64,000 nt of DNA from contig JBNKUI010000010.1 in assembly GCA_050298535.1 (NCBI GenBank), forward strand, positions 124,001 through 188,000. The letters are read 5' to 3'. This stretch comes from JABDMH01 sp050298535 (GTDB lineage: Bacteria > Bacteroidota > Bacteroidia > Chitinophagales > Saprospiraceae). Below, piece after piece: positions 25,589 through 36,000 of the stretch. How positions within the stretch are numbered: position 1 is the stretch's first letter; each line of letters begins with the position of its first letter. Under the pieces are notes generated by a model. That model saw only the letters and a program-made list of their open reading frames with translations. It made no database searches and was not told the DNA's origin. The translations under genes and the position numbers were made by a program.

Positions 25589-27823
25589 ATGAAAAAAAGA
25601 CTGCATTTGTTATTTCCATTATGCTTTCTTACCCTACTTTCTAACGCTGTCTTTGGTCAGTCATTTGAACTATGGAATATACCATTTTCTGTGGATGGTA
25701 CAGCCCTTGCCAATCCGCTGGCCGGAGGACTTAATGCACCTCAGTTTTCGACGGTAGATCTAAACCGGGATTCGGTACCTGACCTCATGGTTTTTGATCG
25801 AAGTGGCAATATCTTACTGTCCTATATTCGAGATGGGGATGACCCGTCAGTCCTTACCTTTGCACCTGAATACCAGGCTCAATTTCCGGCCATGGTAGAT
25901 TGGGCCTTATTTCGTGATTATAATGGGGATGGTGTAGAAGACATTTTCACCTATTCGACTCTTGGGGCACCGGGTTTTGACGTCTATCGTGGATCATATG
26001 AGGATGGTTCTTTTGACTATGAAAAGCTCATTTTCAATAATCCAACCGGTGTGCTGGGATATCCCACTTCCAGTGGATCAATTGCCAACATCTATTGCAC
26101 TGCAGCGGATATGCCTGCGGTCATCGATGTGGATGGAGATATGGATCTTGACATCTTAAGCTTTCAGTCTGATGGAACTAAAGTCTTCCTGTACAAGAAT
26201 CTATCGGTAGAAAAGGGATATGGTACCGATAGTCTTGATTTTATTCTCTCTGATCGTTGCTGGGGTAAATTCGTAGAGAGTTTTAACAGTAATGACGTGG
26301 TTTTGTCTTCCGACCCTGAAACCTGCCCCGCAAGCCTTATCACTGCAAGGCATCATGGAGGATCGACCGTCACGACTTTTGATGTCAATTTCGACGGTGA
26401 TCAGGATTTACTCCTGGGGGATCTCACATACGAGACGTTGCTATTTCTCGAGAACGGAGGTACTGCTGACCAGGCTTTCATGACATCCCAACGACAAAAT
26501 TTCCCGGACTATGATGTTTCCGTATTTATTCCCTTTTTTCCTGCTGCCTACATCCTGGACTTTGATGGGGATGGCCTTCATGATATGATTGCCGCTCCCA
26601 ATCAAAAAGATGCACGTGAAAACATAGATGTTGCCTGGCGATATCAAGGGGTGATGCAAGATGGACAATTGGAATTCAGATTTCAACGATCAGATTTGCT
26701 AGTATGTGAGATGCTGGATTTTGGCACAGATGCGAGTCCCTTATTTTTCGATTATAATGGTGATGGAGTGCAGGACCTCATTGTAGGAAGTCGATTTCAC
26801 AAGAACTACAATCCCGATTATCCATCGAGCTTGTTTCTCTTTGAGAATGTTGGAACCAATACGAACCCTGACTTTACACTAATGGATGAAAACTGGCTTC
26901 AACTTCAGACTATCACGGAAGAAGTGGATGCGCTCGCTCCCACCGCTTCCGATATAGATGGCGACGGAGACCTTGATCTGATTGTTGGCAATAAAAGGGG
27001 TAAGCTTTTCTTTATTGAAAACATAGGCATCTTCGGTGGTCCTTTTGTGGCAGGTGACATTGCTTATCCCTGGTTTGACATTGATGTGGGTTTTAGCAGT
27101 GTCCCTGCGGTAGCGGATGCAGATCAGGATGGAGTGAAGGATCTGATTGTGGGTGAAGAAAGAGGGAATATCAATTTTATCCGGAACATGGGATCTGCCA
27201 TCAGCCCGGTATTTAATCCGGACCTTTCCAGCCCAGATAATTCGGAGGAATTTGGAGCCATTGATGCTGGTCAAAATCTAGCTGTTTTTGGCCTGGCAGG
27301 CCCCACAACCTTCATCAGTGAAGGTGAGGAATTTTTGTTGGTAGGTAGTGCTCCAGGAAATTTTCTTCTTTACAATATGGCCGACAATCTGGTAGAAAAT
27401 GTGGGAATACCCCTGGAATCAGAGTTAGATAATTTGAAGGATGGGGAACGTTCGAGAGCAACGATACATGATCTGGACGCCAATGGCTACCTCGATATTT
27501 TGGTCGGCAGCAGCCGTGGAGGACTCACGCTTTATCGCACCAGCATGCGATCAGATCAGATTGTACCAACGCGCGAATCAAAGCTTGCATCGATCGACAT
27601 GCAACTGTATCCTAATCCCGCAGGTCAGCGCTTATTTGTTAAAACAGAAGATAACGCTATACAATCAGTCAAGATCTATAGTCGAACGGGGCAGATCATC
27701 ACTAGCTGGGAAGGTAATCGTCCGGATGTTTCATTCGATGTGCAACATCTTGAACCCGGTATCTATGTCATGACTATTTATACGGATAAGGGAACGGCCA
27801 CTCGCAATTGGGTGAAATTTTAG
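25589..27823 (+). CDS. secreted VCBS/FG-GAP repeat protein with T9SS sorting domain
   Basis: 744 residues from the ATG at 25589, which puts the signal peptide (KKRLHLLFPLCFLTLLSNAVFGQ) at the terminus; longer frames run into the NhaC gene. I count nine calcium-binding DxDxDG-type loops, for example DLNRDSVPDLMVF, DYNGDGVEDIF, DVDGDMDLDIL, DIDGDGDLDLIVG and DLDANGYLDILVG. They predict a beta-propeller like integrin alpha. The last ~75 residues are a type A T9SS sorting domain (LYPNPAGQRLFV... HLEPGIYVMTIYTDKG... VKF). The protein is therefore exported across the outer membrane and anchored or released. Its ligand is unknown. Confidence 0.92.
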   Translation: MKKRLHLLFPLCFLTLLSNAVFGQSFELWNIPFSVDGTALANPLAGGLNAPQFSTVDLNRDSVPDLMVFDRSGNILLSYIRDGDDPSVLTFAPEYQAQFPAMVDWALFRDYNGDGVEDIFTYSTLGAPGFDVYRGSYEDGSFDYEKLIFNNPTGVLGYPTSSGSIANIYCTAADMPAVIDVDGDMDLDILSFQSDGTKVFLYKNLSVEKGYGTDSLDFILSDRCWGKFVESFNSNDVVLSSDPETCPASLITARHHGGSTVTTFDVNFDGDQDLLLGDLTYETLLFLENGGTADQAFMTSQRQNFPDYDVSVFIPFFPAAYILDFDGDGLHDMIAAPNQKDARENIDVAWRYQGVMQDGQLEFRFQRSDLLVCEMLDFGTDASPLFFDYNGDGVQDLIVGSRFHKNYNPDYPSSLFLFENVGTNTNPDFTLMDENWLQLQTITEEVDALAPTASDIDGDGDLDLIVGNKRGKLFFIENIGIFGGPFVAGDIAYPWFDIDVGFSSVPAVADADQDGVKDLIVGEERGNINFIRNMGSAISPVFNPDLSSPDNSEEFGAIDAGQNLAVFGLAGPTTFISEGEEFLLVGSAPGNFLLYNMADNLVENVGIPLESELDNLKDGERSRATIHDLDANGYLDILVGSSRGGLTLYRTSMRSDQIVPTRESKLASIDMQLYPNPAGQRLFVKTEDNAIQSVKIYSRTGQIITSWEGNRPDVSFDVQHLEPGIYVMTIYTDKGTATRNWVKF

Positions 27824-27824
27824 C

Positions 27825-28493
27825 CTAACCGTAGTTTCTTGCACCAAAAAGAAGACTACCAATTCGTACCATGGTGCTTCCTTCTTCGAGGGCAATTTTA
27901 TAGTCTCCGGACATTCCCATAGAGATGTGTCGGAAATGAGGCGCATCCTCAAAATAAACTGATTTGAGATAATCAAAAGCTTTCTTCAATTTTCGGAATT
28001 CTTGCCGAACCTGATTTTCATCATCCGTAAATGTAGCCATCCCCATCACGCCACATATCCTGACGTAAGGTAGATCTTTTTCACTAATCGAAGTCATGAA
28101 CTCGTCTAGTCGATCAGGATCAATGCCGTACTTTGCGGATTCCTCCGCTATCTTGACTTGTAGCAATATATTGGTGATCCAATTGCTTCTCCCAGAGAAC
28201 TTATCAATCTCCTGTACCAATTTGAGGGTATCGACAGAGTGAATCATATGGGCGTGCGGGATCAGATGCTTGACTTTCTTTGTTTGCAGATGACCTATCA
28301 TATGCCATTCAATATCGTCAGTCATTGTGGCAGCCTTTTCAACAAGCTCCTGCACACGATTTTCTCCAAATATTCTTTGTCCCTTATCATACAGCTCCTT
28401 GATCATCTCAACCGGCTTAGTCTTTGAAACAGCGACCAGTGTAGCGCCAAGAGATTCGATTTCCTCCAATATCTCTTCGTACGAATTAAGCAT
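27825..28493 (-). CDS. YggS-family PLP-binding homeostasis protein
   Basis: 222 residues. The PLP lysine is in LVAVSKTKP (Lys24), followed by the family block GENRVQELVEKA, then EWHMIGHLQTKKVKHL and SMGMSGDYKIALEEGSTMVRIGSLLFG. YggS/PLPBP proteins have no known catalytic activity and keep vitamin B6 and amino-acid pools in balance. The stop lies 1 bp from the stop of the convergent VCBS gene. An exact -7 box precedes the start by about 38 bp. Confidence 0.95.
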   Translation of the reverse strand: MLNSYEEILEEIESLGATLVAVSKTKPVEMIKELYDKGQRIFGENRVQELVEKAATMTDDIEWHMIGHLQTKKVKHLIPHAHMIHSVDTLKLVQEIDKFSGRSNWITNILLQVKIAEESAKYGIDPDRLDEFMTSISEKDLPYVRICGVMGMATFTDDENQVRQEFRKLKKAFDYLKSVYFEDAPHFRHISMGMSGDYKIALEEGSTMVRIGSLLFGARNYG

Positions 28494-28530
28494 GCGATAT
28501 TTTATATTTATCTCACTTCAAAATCTTCAA

Positions 28531-28538
28531 CAAAAATA
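28531..28538 (-). promoter_or_regulatory. -7 promoter box of the yggS-like gene
   Basis: The minus strand reads TATTTTTG, an exact TAnnTTTG match, about 38 bp upstream of the ATG at 28493. Confidence 0.45.
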
Positions 28539-28565
28539 GCGGTATGTAGTTACAATTTCAGGTAC

Positions 28566-29189
28566 ATGATAGACAAACAAAATTCACGGCAGTCATTTGG
28601 GATTCACCCTTACAAGATATTTGTGTACCTGATCATTGCAGGGATCACGGTGCTATTTCTCAGTCTGAGTGTAGCTTACGCCTATACAAGGGTGCAGTCT
28701 AACTTTCCGGCTGTCAAGTTACCATGGGTTTTTCTTCTAAATACTTTAGTGCTTCTGGCAAGCTCTGTGATGCTCATCAGAGGTAAAAAGCACTATCAAA
28801 AAGATGATGGTAGTGAGCTAAAACAAGCGTTACAGTTTACGATTGTGTTGACGCTTATTTTTCTCATCGGTCAGGGTTACGGCTGGTATGAACTATTCCA
28901 ACGAAATATCTCATTACCTCAAAACAATGGGATGGCCTATTTATACCTGATTTCGGGAGTGCATTTTGCGCATGTTCTGGTGGGGTTACCTTTCCTGTGG
29001 GATTTCTATAGAAAGGCGAAACGTGATATAGTCGAACCGGTAAGTGCTTTGTTGTATTTTTCAGACCCCGTTAAAAAGATGAAATTGAATCTCCTAAATA
29101 TCTACTGGCACTTTCTGGATGCATTATGGATATACCTGGTTATATTTTTTGCTGCAAATTATCTTTTAAATAGCGGTATCGCTTCTTGA
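28566..29189 (+). CDS. cytochrome c oxidase subunit III-like protein
   Basis: 207 residues with five membrane helices, the count of short bacterial COX3. The family signature is seen in SGVHFAHVLVGLPFLW and in YWHFLDALWIYLVIFF near the C-terminus. Subunit III stabilises proton uptake in heme-copper oxidases. No subunit I or II gene is adjacent, so this is an isolated copy. Bacteroidota commonly carry extra COX3-like genes beside the main cox operon. Its last 50 bp overlap the 3' end of the convergent cysteine synthase gene, unusually long for this region. Confidence 0.88.
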   Translation: MIDKQNSRQSFGIHPYKIFVYLIIAGITVLFLSLSVAYAYTRVQSNFPAVKLPWVFLLNTLVLLASSVMLIRGKKHYQKDDGSELKQALQFTIVLTLIFLIGQGYGWYELFQRNISLPQNNGMAYLYLISGVHFAHVLVGLPFLWDFYRKAKRDIVEPVSALLYFSDPVKKMKLNLLNIYWHFLDALWIYLVIFFAANYLLNSGIAS

Positions 29190-30267
29190 TAATTCTTCGA
29201 TACCTCTTGTAATAGTCTCGATAATAACTCACGCTATTGGATACACCTTGTTGTTTTTCAAGCATATCATCTCGTACATCCTGTCCGGCAGGTTGTGGCA
29301 AGAAACCTTGCTCCTGCATCCATAAATCATTAAAAATCTTGCTGAGATATCTACTACCATGATCAGATAACAAAATCACAACCACATCGTCCTCTGTTAG
29401 TTGGTCCTTCATCTGATATACCGCCTGCAAGGCAGCTCCACTTGAATAACCCACGAACAGACCTTCTTCTTTAGCTAATTCCCGAACCTTAAGTGCAGCA
29501 TCTTTATCCGAGACACGTACGAACTCATCAATCACAGAAAAATCCATATTGGCAGGAATGATCGTTTTTCCTAAACCTTCTATCCGTATAGGTTTAATCA
29601 CACTGCGATCATATACTCCCGATTCATGGAACTTCTTCAAAACAGAACCATGACCATCCACAGCAATTACTTTTATATCAGGATCCTGCTCCTTCAGAAA
29701 ACGACCCGTACCTGAAATCGATCCTCCAGTACCAGCACAACAGACATAATGCGTGATCTTCTTATCTGTCTGCATCCAAATCTCAGGACCGGTAGTGAGA
29801 TAGTGCGCCTCCATATTATCAGTATTATAATTCTGATTTAGATAATATGAATTGGGAATGCGATCCCGCATCGACTTAGCCTGCGAGTAATAAGATCTTG
29901 GATCTTCTGGTGCAACTGATGCGGGGCATACCACTACCTCAGCTCCCAAAGCTTTAAGACCCTGAATTTTTTCCTCACTTGCTTTCGAAGTAATCGTAAG
30001 AATACATTTATAACCTTTGATGGCGCATGTCAATGCCAGGCTAAAACCCGTGTTTCCAGATGTCGCCTCGATAATCGTTGCACCTGGTTTGATCTTTCCA
30101 GCTTGCTCAGCCTTAGCTATCATGTATCTGACAATTCGATCCTTGGCAGACAATCCAGGATTATAGGCCTCAACTTTAGCAAGAACTGTTGCCTTGATTC
30201 CGTCGAGATTCTGAAGTTTAACTAAGGGGGTGTTGCCAATGGTTTCTAAAACATTATCAATGATCAT
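29140..30267 (-). CDS. PLP-dependent cysteine synthase / cystathionine beta-synthase family protein
   Basis: 375 residues, fold type II. The PLP lysine is Lys42 in NPGLSAKDRIV. The substrate loop TSGNTG is at 69-74, the phosphate-binding GTGGSISGTG follows, and the Ser of GYSSGAAL near the C-terminus contacts the pyridine nitrogen. It makes cysteine from O-acetylserine, or cystathionine from serine and homocysteine. The ~65-residue C-terminal extension lacks CBS domains. Its end overlaps the COX3-like gene by 50 bp. Two small palindromes (TTCGC/GCGAA near 30303; CGGATT/AATCCG at 30320-30333) lie in the leader. Confidence 0.93.
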   Translation of the reverse strand: MIIDNVLETIGNTPLVKLQNLDGIKATVLAKVEAYNPGLSAKDRIVRYMIAKAEQAGKIKPGATIIEATSGNTGFSLALTCAIKGYKCILTITSKASEEKIQGLKALGAEVVVCPASVAPEDPRSYYSQAKSMRDRIPNSYYLNQNYNTDNMEAHYLTTGPEIWMQTDKKITHYVCCAGTGGSISGTGRFLKEQDPDIKVIAVDGHGSVLKKFHESGVYDRSVIKPIRIEGLGKTIIPANMDFSVIDEFVRVSDKDAALKVRELAKEEGLFVGYSSGAALQAVYQMKDQLTEDDVVVILLSDHGSRYLSKIFNDLWMQEQGFLPQPAGQDVRDDMLEKQQGVSNSVSYYRDYYKRYRRIIKKRYRYLKDNLQQKI

Positions 30268-30417
30268 AATGCAGCTTTAGCTTTGTGCAAGTTTTGAACT
30301 GGTTCGCATAGCGAAGGTCCGGATTTTAATCCGATTCTCCATATAAACCAGGAATTAATATCACTCTGGCGTTCAAGTAAAAAGATAATTAATGCATGAT
30401 TACAAACTGACATTCAG

Positions 30418-30900
30418 TCATATAGGCTTAATAACTATAGGCGTGATAGAGGCCTTTGCATAGGCAATCGATTTGAGCACTTTTCGGTCGGATTTTCGAT
30501 AAACCAGATATTGGCCATCCTTTTCCACAATCTCCCCTTCCATGGACTTGTGATCGCGATAGTGCTCCACGGTTGCTTCTGCCTCCTCCCTGCTCTTACA
30601 AACCTTACTCATATTTGACCTCTGTACTTCATCGAAGATCGCCCGAAATCTGTCAGCCAAGCCAAATTCCAGAATGGCACCAGAAAGCACATATTGAAGA
30701 TCAGCGAATGCATCTGCAACTTCTGTAAGATCTTTATTTTCAATTGCCTCCTTCAACTCTTGCAACTCCTCTTCCAGGAGATTTATCCTCAGGGCGCACC
30801 GGTCAGGTGATGGAATAACGGGTTCCCTTTCAATAGGCAGATCAAATACCTGATGAAATTTTGCTACGTCAGTCAAAGCTTCGGGTTCCTGATACTTCAT
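30418..30900 (-). CDS. MazG-like nucleoside triphosphate pyrophosphohydrolase
   Basis: 160 residues, all-alpha NTP-PPase fold. The Mg-binding motif ExxE(n)ExxD is present: Glu45 and Glu48 in LLEEELQELKEAI, Glu60 and Asp63 in EVADAFADLQYV, with Asp67 one turn on. The C-terminal part (VEKDGQYLVYRKSDRKVLKS) matches the small Cog4696-type branch. These enzymes cleave non-canonical or excess NTPs to NMP and pyrophosphate. It is divergent from coaE; an exact -7 box lies 22 bp upstream. Confidence 0.88.
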   Translation of the reverse strand: MKYQEPEALTDVAKFHQVFDLPIEREPVIPSPDRCALRINLLEEELQELKEAIENKDLTEVADAFADLQYVLSGAILEFGLADRFRAIFDEVQRSNMSKVCKSREEAEATVEHYRDHKSMEGEIVEKDGQYLVYRKSDRKVLKSIAYAKASITPIVIKPI

Positions 30901-30921
30901 TATTTAAATCATTTACTCTTG

Positions 30922-30929
30922 CAAAAGTA
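30922..30929 (-). promoter_or_regulatory. -7 promoter box of the MazG-like gene
   Basis: The minus strand reads TACTTTTG, an exact TAnnTTTG match, 21 bp before the ATG at 30900. Confidence 0.5.
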
Positions 30930-31002
30930 TTAGTTAAATTTAAATATTTAGAGTTTCATTCATCTTACATGATCACACCCAATTCATTTCAGCTTAGGTA
31001 CT

Positions 31003-31602
31003 ATGGCAAATTATTGTATTGGAATCACAGGGGGAATTGGTGCAGGAAAAACCACCATTTCGAACATGTTCGCATTGCTGGGGGTACCTGTCTATAATTC
31101 AGACGAGCGTGCAAAGTACCTGATGGTTCATGACGAGTCCTTGATAGGTAATGTGGTTGAACTACTGGGAAAAGAAGCTTATCATGATGATCGCACACTT
31201 AACAGACCATTTGTTGCGGAATCCATTTTTGATAATTTGGTGATGCTTTCAAGAATAAACGGCATTGTGCATCCGGCTGTGGAAAAGGATTTCAAAGCCT
31301 GGCAAAAGCAATATGAGGTGCCATATGTATTAAAGGAAGCAGCCTTGATTTTTGAAAGTGGTTCGTTTCTTTCCCTTGACGCAGTGATAAATATCCATTC
31401 CCCTGTGGACATACGAGTGAAGCGGGTGATGAAGAGGGATCAAGCAGATGCTGAATCGGTGAAGAAAAGAATGCAACACCAATGGCCAGATGATCGTCGA
31501 CAGCAGATGGCGGATTTCAGCATCTTCAACGATGGTTCAAAATCGTTAATTCGGCAGGTACTTGATATGAATACATATTTGATCGGAAGGTGTAAAAACT
31601 AA
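31003..31602 (+). CDS. coaE: dephospho-CoA kinase
   Basis: 199 residues; catalyses the last step of coenzyme A synthesis. The P-loop TGGIGAGKTT (9-18) is followed by FALLGVPVYNSDERAKYLM (substrate Asp), by HPAVEKDFKAW, and by the LID region RVKRVMKRDQADAESVKKRMQHQ. FSIFNDGSKSLIRQV closes the fold as in other CoaE proteins. rocD starts 10 bp downstream, so they are probably one transcript. Confidence 0.97.
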   Translation: MANYCIGITGGIGAGKTTISNMFALLGVPVYNSDERAKYLMVHDESLIGNVVELLGKEAYHDDRTLNRPFVAESIFDNLVMLSRINGIVHPAVEKDFKAWQKQYEVPYVLKEAALIFESGSFLSLDAVINIHSPVDIRVKRVMKRDQADAESVKKRMQHQWPDDRRQQMADFSIFNDGSKSLIRQVLDMNTYLIGRCKN

Positions 31603-31612
31603 AACAGTACGT

Positions 31613-32854
31613 ATGATTAAACTGAAGAAATCCAGTGACTATGTTGCCATGGAAGACCAATATGGTGCTCATAACTACCATCCTTTGCCGGTAGTTTTGA
31701 GTCGTGGAAAAGGAGCCGCTGTATGGGATGTTGAAGGAAAGAAATACTATGATTTCCTATCGGCATATTCTGCTGTCAATCAGGGTCATTGTCATCCCCA
31801 CATTATTAAGGCATTGACGGATCAGGCAGGGCAGTTGACATTGACCTCCAGAGCTTTTTATAATGATCAGTTGGGAAGATTTGAAAAGTACGCCACAGAG
31901 TTTTTTGGTTTTGACAAACTGCTTCCTATGAATAGCGGTGCTGAAGCCGTGGAAACGGCTTTGAAACTCTGTCGAAAGTGGGGCTACGAGAAGAAGTCAG
32001 TACCTGTCAACAAGGCTAAAATTGTATTTGTCAGTGGAAACTTTCACGGTCGTACACTGGGGGTCATATCCGCGTCCGTTGACCCCAGTAGTACGGGAGG
32101 TTTCGGTCCATACATGCCTGGCTACCAGGTTATACCATACAATGATCTTGCCTCACTGGGTACAGCCCTGCTCGACCCTGATGTCGTGGGATTCATTTGT
32201 GAACCTATCCAGGGAGAGGCCGGGGTCATCGTACCCGATGACGACTACATACCGGGTGTACGTGAGCTTTGTTCCAAACACAACGTGCTGTTCATAGCCG
32301 ATGAAGTGCAAACAGGTATAGCCAGAACAGGAGCCAGAATTTGCTGCGATCATTATGAAGTGAAACCTGACATCCTCATACTGGGCAAAGCCCTGTCCGG
32401 GGGAGTACTACCCGTGTCTGCGGTACTGGCAGATGACGATGTAATGAAAGTGATAAAACCAGGTGAACATGGTTCTACCTTCGGTGGTAACCCACTGTCT
32501 TCAGTCGTTGCAGTAGCTGCCCTGGAGGTCGTGGAAAAAGAAGGTCTCAGTCAACGTGCTGAAATACTGGGAAACAAGTTTCGTAGCCGACTTCAGTCAC
32601 TTGAGGGGAATCCTATGATCACTGACGTACGCGGTAAGGGACTGCTTAATGCCATCGAACTGGATATAAATGAAGATTCGAAGTTGGCATGGCAGGTCTG
32701 TCTTGACCTCGCAGCAGCAGGTCTACTGGCAAAACCGACACATGGTAATATCATTCGATTTGCCCCTCCCCTTGTCATCTCGGAGGAAGAACTTGAGGAG
32801 GCTACTCAAATAATCCTGAAAGTCTTCAATAAAGTGGAATCAATCAGCGTTTGA
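31613..32854 (+). CDS. rocD: ornithine aminotransferase (ornithine-oxo-acid transaminase)
   Basis: 413 residues, class III PLP aminotransferase. The PLP lysine is Lys259 (ILGKALSGG) and the ring-stacking Asp is Asp230 (FIADEVQTGIARTG). The start YGAHNYHPLPVVLSRGKGA and YSAVNQGHCHP are specific to ornithine aminotransferases rather than acetylornithine or GABA enzymes. It converts ornithine to glutamate semialdehyde, the product of proA, encoded 13 kb away. It follows coaE by 10 bp. Confidence 0.95.
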   Translation: MIKLKKSSDYVAMEDQYGAHNYHPLPVVLSRGKGAAVWDVEGKKYYDFLSAYSAVNQGHCHPHIIKALTDQAGQLTLTSRAFYNDQLGRFEKYATEFFGFDKLLPMNSGAEAVETALKLCRKWGYEKKSVPVNKAKIVFVSGNFHGRTLGVISASVDPSSTGGFGPYMPGYQVIPYNDLASLGTALLDPDVVGFICEPIQGEAGVIVPDDDYIPGVRELCSKHNVLFIADEVQTGIARTGARICCDHYEVKPDILILGKALSGGVLPVSAVLADDDVMKVIKPGEHGSTFGGNPLSSVVAVAALEVVEKEGLSQRAEILGNKFRSRLQSLEGNPMITDVRGKGLLNAIELDINEDSKLAWQVCLDLAAAGLLAKPTHGNIIRFAPPLVISEEELEEATQIILKVFNKVESISV

Positions 32855-33059
32855 ATGCCAATAGCGGGATGAAATATGTACAATTCAATATCCGGCTAAA
32901 CGCAAGACATGTTTCTTATTAAATAATTCAATAATCTATAGTTGCCTAATAATCTTTACCTTTTACATTAGCTATTGTTAAATTTTTCTAAATTCGTTTT
33001 TGCGATGCAATCGCAACCGGATGAATGACTTTAGGAAAAGAGGTAAACAAAAAACAACT

Positions 33060-36000
33060 ATGAGGAAACATGCTTTTACATGCATATTCGTTTCCTTCCT
33101 TTCATTCTGCATGTATGGACAACGCACTGCAGTTTATACGGAAGCCAACGCACATTTCAAAAAGGGACTTGAGTTTTTTGATCTTGGCTTGTATGGAATG
33201 GCCCAGGCTGAATTTGAGGAAGTACTTACTGATCAAACACCGGTCAACGAACCCGAATACAGAATTATAAAAACCAAATCCGAGCTTTATCATGCTCGAT
33301 GTGCCGTGAGACTGGATCAACCAGACGCACAGAAACTCATGCTGGATTTCGTCAGAAAGAATCGGCCTGATCCCACCGCCAATAAAGCCCTATTAGAACT
33401 CGCAGACTATTACTTCAACACGCGAAAGTATGATGAGGCCATAGAGTTCTTCGCCATGATGAATCAGAGTGGATTTACCGAGGAAGAACGTACGGAAATC
33501 ACCTTCAAACATGCCTATTGCCTATTTGTCAAAAAACGTTTTGATGAAGCGAAGGCCAAGTTTGCACAGGTTATGAACTATGAGGGTCCCTATTACCACC
33601 CAAGCAACTATTACTACGGGATGGCCAGTTTCTATGGCGAGGACTATGAGGAAGCGGTAGAACGATGGAAAATTGCCGAGCAGTCACCAGAATATCGCCT
33701 CGTCATCCCCTATTACATCGCTCAGGTGTACTTTACGGAGGGCAGATATGATGATGTCATTAACTATGCAGGTCCGTATGCGACTCGATCTGGGGTCAAA
33801 AACAGAACCGATTTACATCAACTGATTGGTCAGGCATACTTTGAAAAAGGTGACTATGAAAGCGCACTGGGATTTCTGGAGTATTACGAAAGCCAATCTA
33901 AAAAGATGCGCGAAGAAGATTTCTATCAGCTGGGATTTGTACAATACAAGACCGGTAAATACAAGGAAGCGATAGAGAACTTCAAACAACTCGATAAGAG
34001 CGAGACTGAATTAGGCCAGTCTGCCATGTTCTATCTGGCAGACTGCTACCTAAGGGAAGGTGATCGTACCTCCGCACGCAATGCCTTTCAGAAGGTGAGC
34101 CGATTGGATTTCGATCCGAATATGCAGGAAGAAGCACTATTCCACTTTGCCAAATTATCCGTGGAACTGCACTTTGACCGTGACGCTGTAAATGCTCTAC
34201 AGCGCTTTCAGCCCACTTCGGTCTACTATACACAAGCCCAGGAGCTCCTAAGTGAAACACTGGTAAATACTAATGATTACAAACAGGCCATACGCATTAT
34301 AGAGCGACTGCCTGAGCAAACGCCGCGCATCAAAGAAGCCTATCAGAAAGTAACCTTTCAACAAGGCCTGAAAGACTATACAGATAGCAATTTTGAAGAT
34401 GCACTCATGCATTTCAACAAATCACTGTCAGCCCCGGTAGATCCTAAGGTGACTGCACTCGCGACTTTCTGGTCGGGTGAAATTCATTTCCTGCAGAAGA
34501 AGTATGTAGTTAGTCGGGCCGTCATGGAAAAATTCTTTACTCAAGCAGCCGGCCTGTCTGATTTACCGCCCAGTGCTTCACTTGGCACTGCCTACTATAC
34601 GCAGGGCTATAATTATCTCAAAACAGAAGACTACGCCAGTGCGCTCTCCAATTTCGATAAATCAATCACTGAAATTAAGCGTAGGGGATCAGGAAGTGCA
34701 TTATTAGCTAATCAGGTTCTCCCTGATGCCCTTCTCCGGGCGGGAGACTGCAACTTCAAGCGAAACCGCTACAGTCCTGCCATCACATACTATGACCAAG
34801 CTATAGCACTACAGGCGCCAGGATTTGAGTATGCATTGTTTCAGAAGGCGATTATAGAAGGGCTACGGGGAAGACCTTCTGCTAAAATCGACGTACTCAA
34901 CAATCTGGTCTCCAATTACCCCAATGCCTCGTACGCGGATGACGCGCTCCTGGAAATGGCTGAGACCTATCAGGGTATGGGACAATTCGAGCAGGCTATA
35001 TATCCACTAGATCGATTAGTGACGGTCTATTCCGGTCGATCGGAGTTAATCAATAAGGCCTATTTGAAGTTGGGCTTGATACATTACAATCTGGGAAAGG
35101 TAAATGAAGCTCTCGCCAGTTATAAGAAGATTTTTGAGAACAATCCGACTTCACAGGAAGCGAAGGATGCACTAGCTGCCATCGAGGAAATATATGTCCA
35201 GGATCTGGGAAGACCGGATGACTACGTAGCTTTTGTGGAATCAATCCCCGGCTATAAAGTCAGTGGTGGTGAGCGAGACTCGCTGAATTATCAGGTGGCA
35301 ATGCGTCTCTACGAAAACGCTGAGTACGAACGAGCTGCCGTCGCTTTCACAGACTACCTCGACAAATATCCCAATGGGTTCCATGCACTGGACGCTTATT
35401 ACAACCGCGGCGAGTCCAACAGTATACTAAAGGTCTTCGACGCCGCACTCCGTGACTATGAGACCATCATATCCAAGGGGCAAAGCCGATATTATGTACC
35501 ATCCCTGGAAAAAGCAGCTCTGATAAGTTACAACCATGCAGAAGCTTTCCAAAAAGCATTTGAATACTACAAGACTTTGGAAGGACTAACCACTGAGCCA
35601 CAGCTTCGTTTTGAAGCTCAGTTGGGTGCCATGCGATCAGCTTTCCGTGTTGGGGACATGCAGGCCACTGAGACCTATGCAGCCAAAGTCGCCAGCAATC
35701 CATCGGCCACCTCTGAAGAAATTGCGGTTGCAAAATTCTATCGGGGTAAGATCGCCTATCAAAATAAACGCTATGCGCAGGCACAAGCGATGTTTGAAGA
35801 TGTGGTGGCGTCCTCTAATGATGAACATACTGCAGAGGCGCGATACCTGATTGCTGAGATTTACTATCTAAACCGGGAGCTGGATGCTGCCGAGGAAGCT
35901 TGTCGTACTTCCTATACGGAGAGTGGCAGTTATCCATACTGGGTGGCCAGAAGCCTGATCTTGCTAAGTGATGTGATGGTAGATAAAGGTGATCTCTTCA

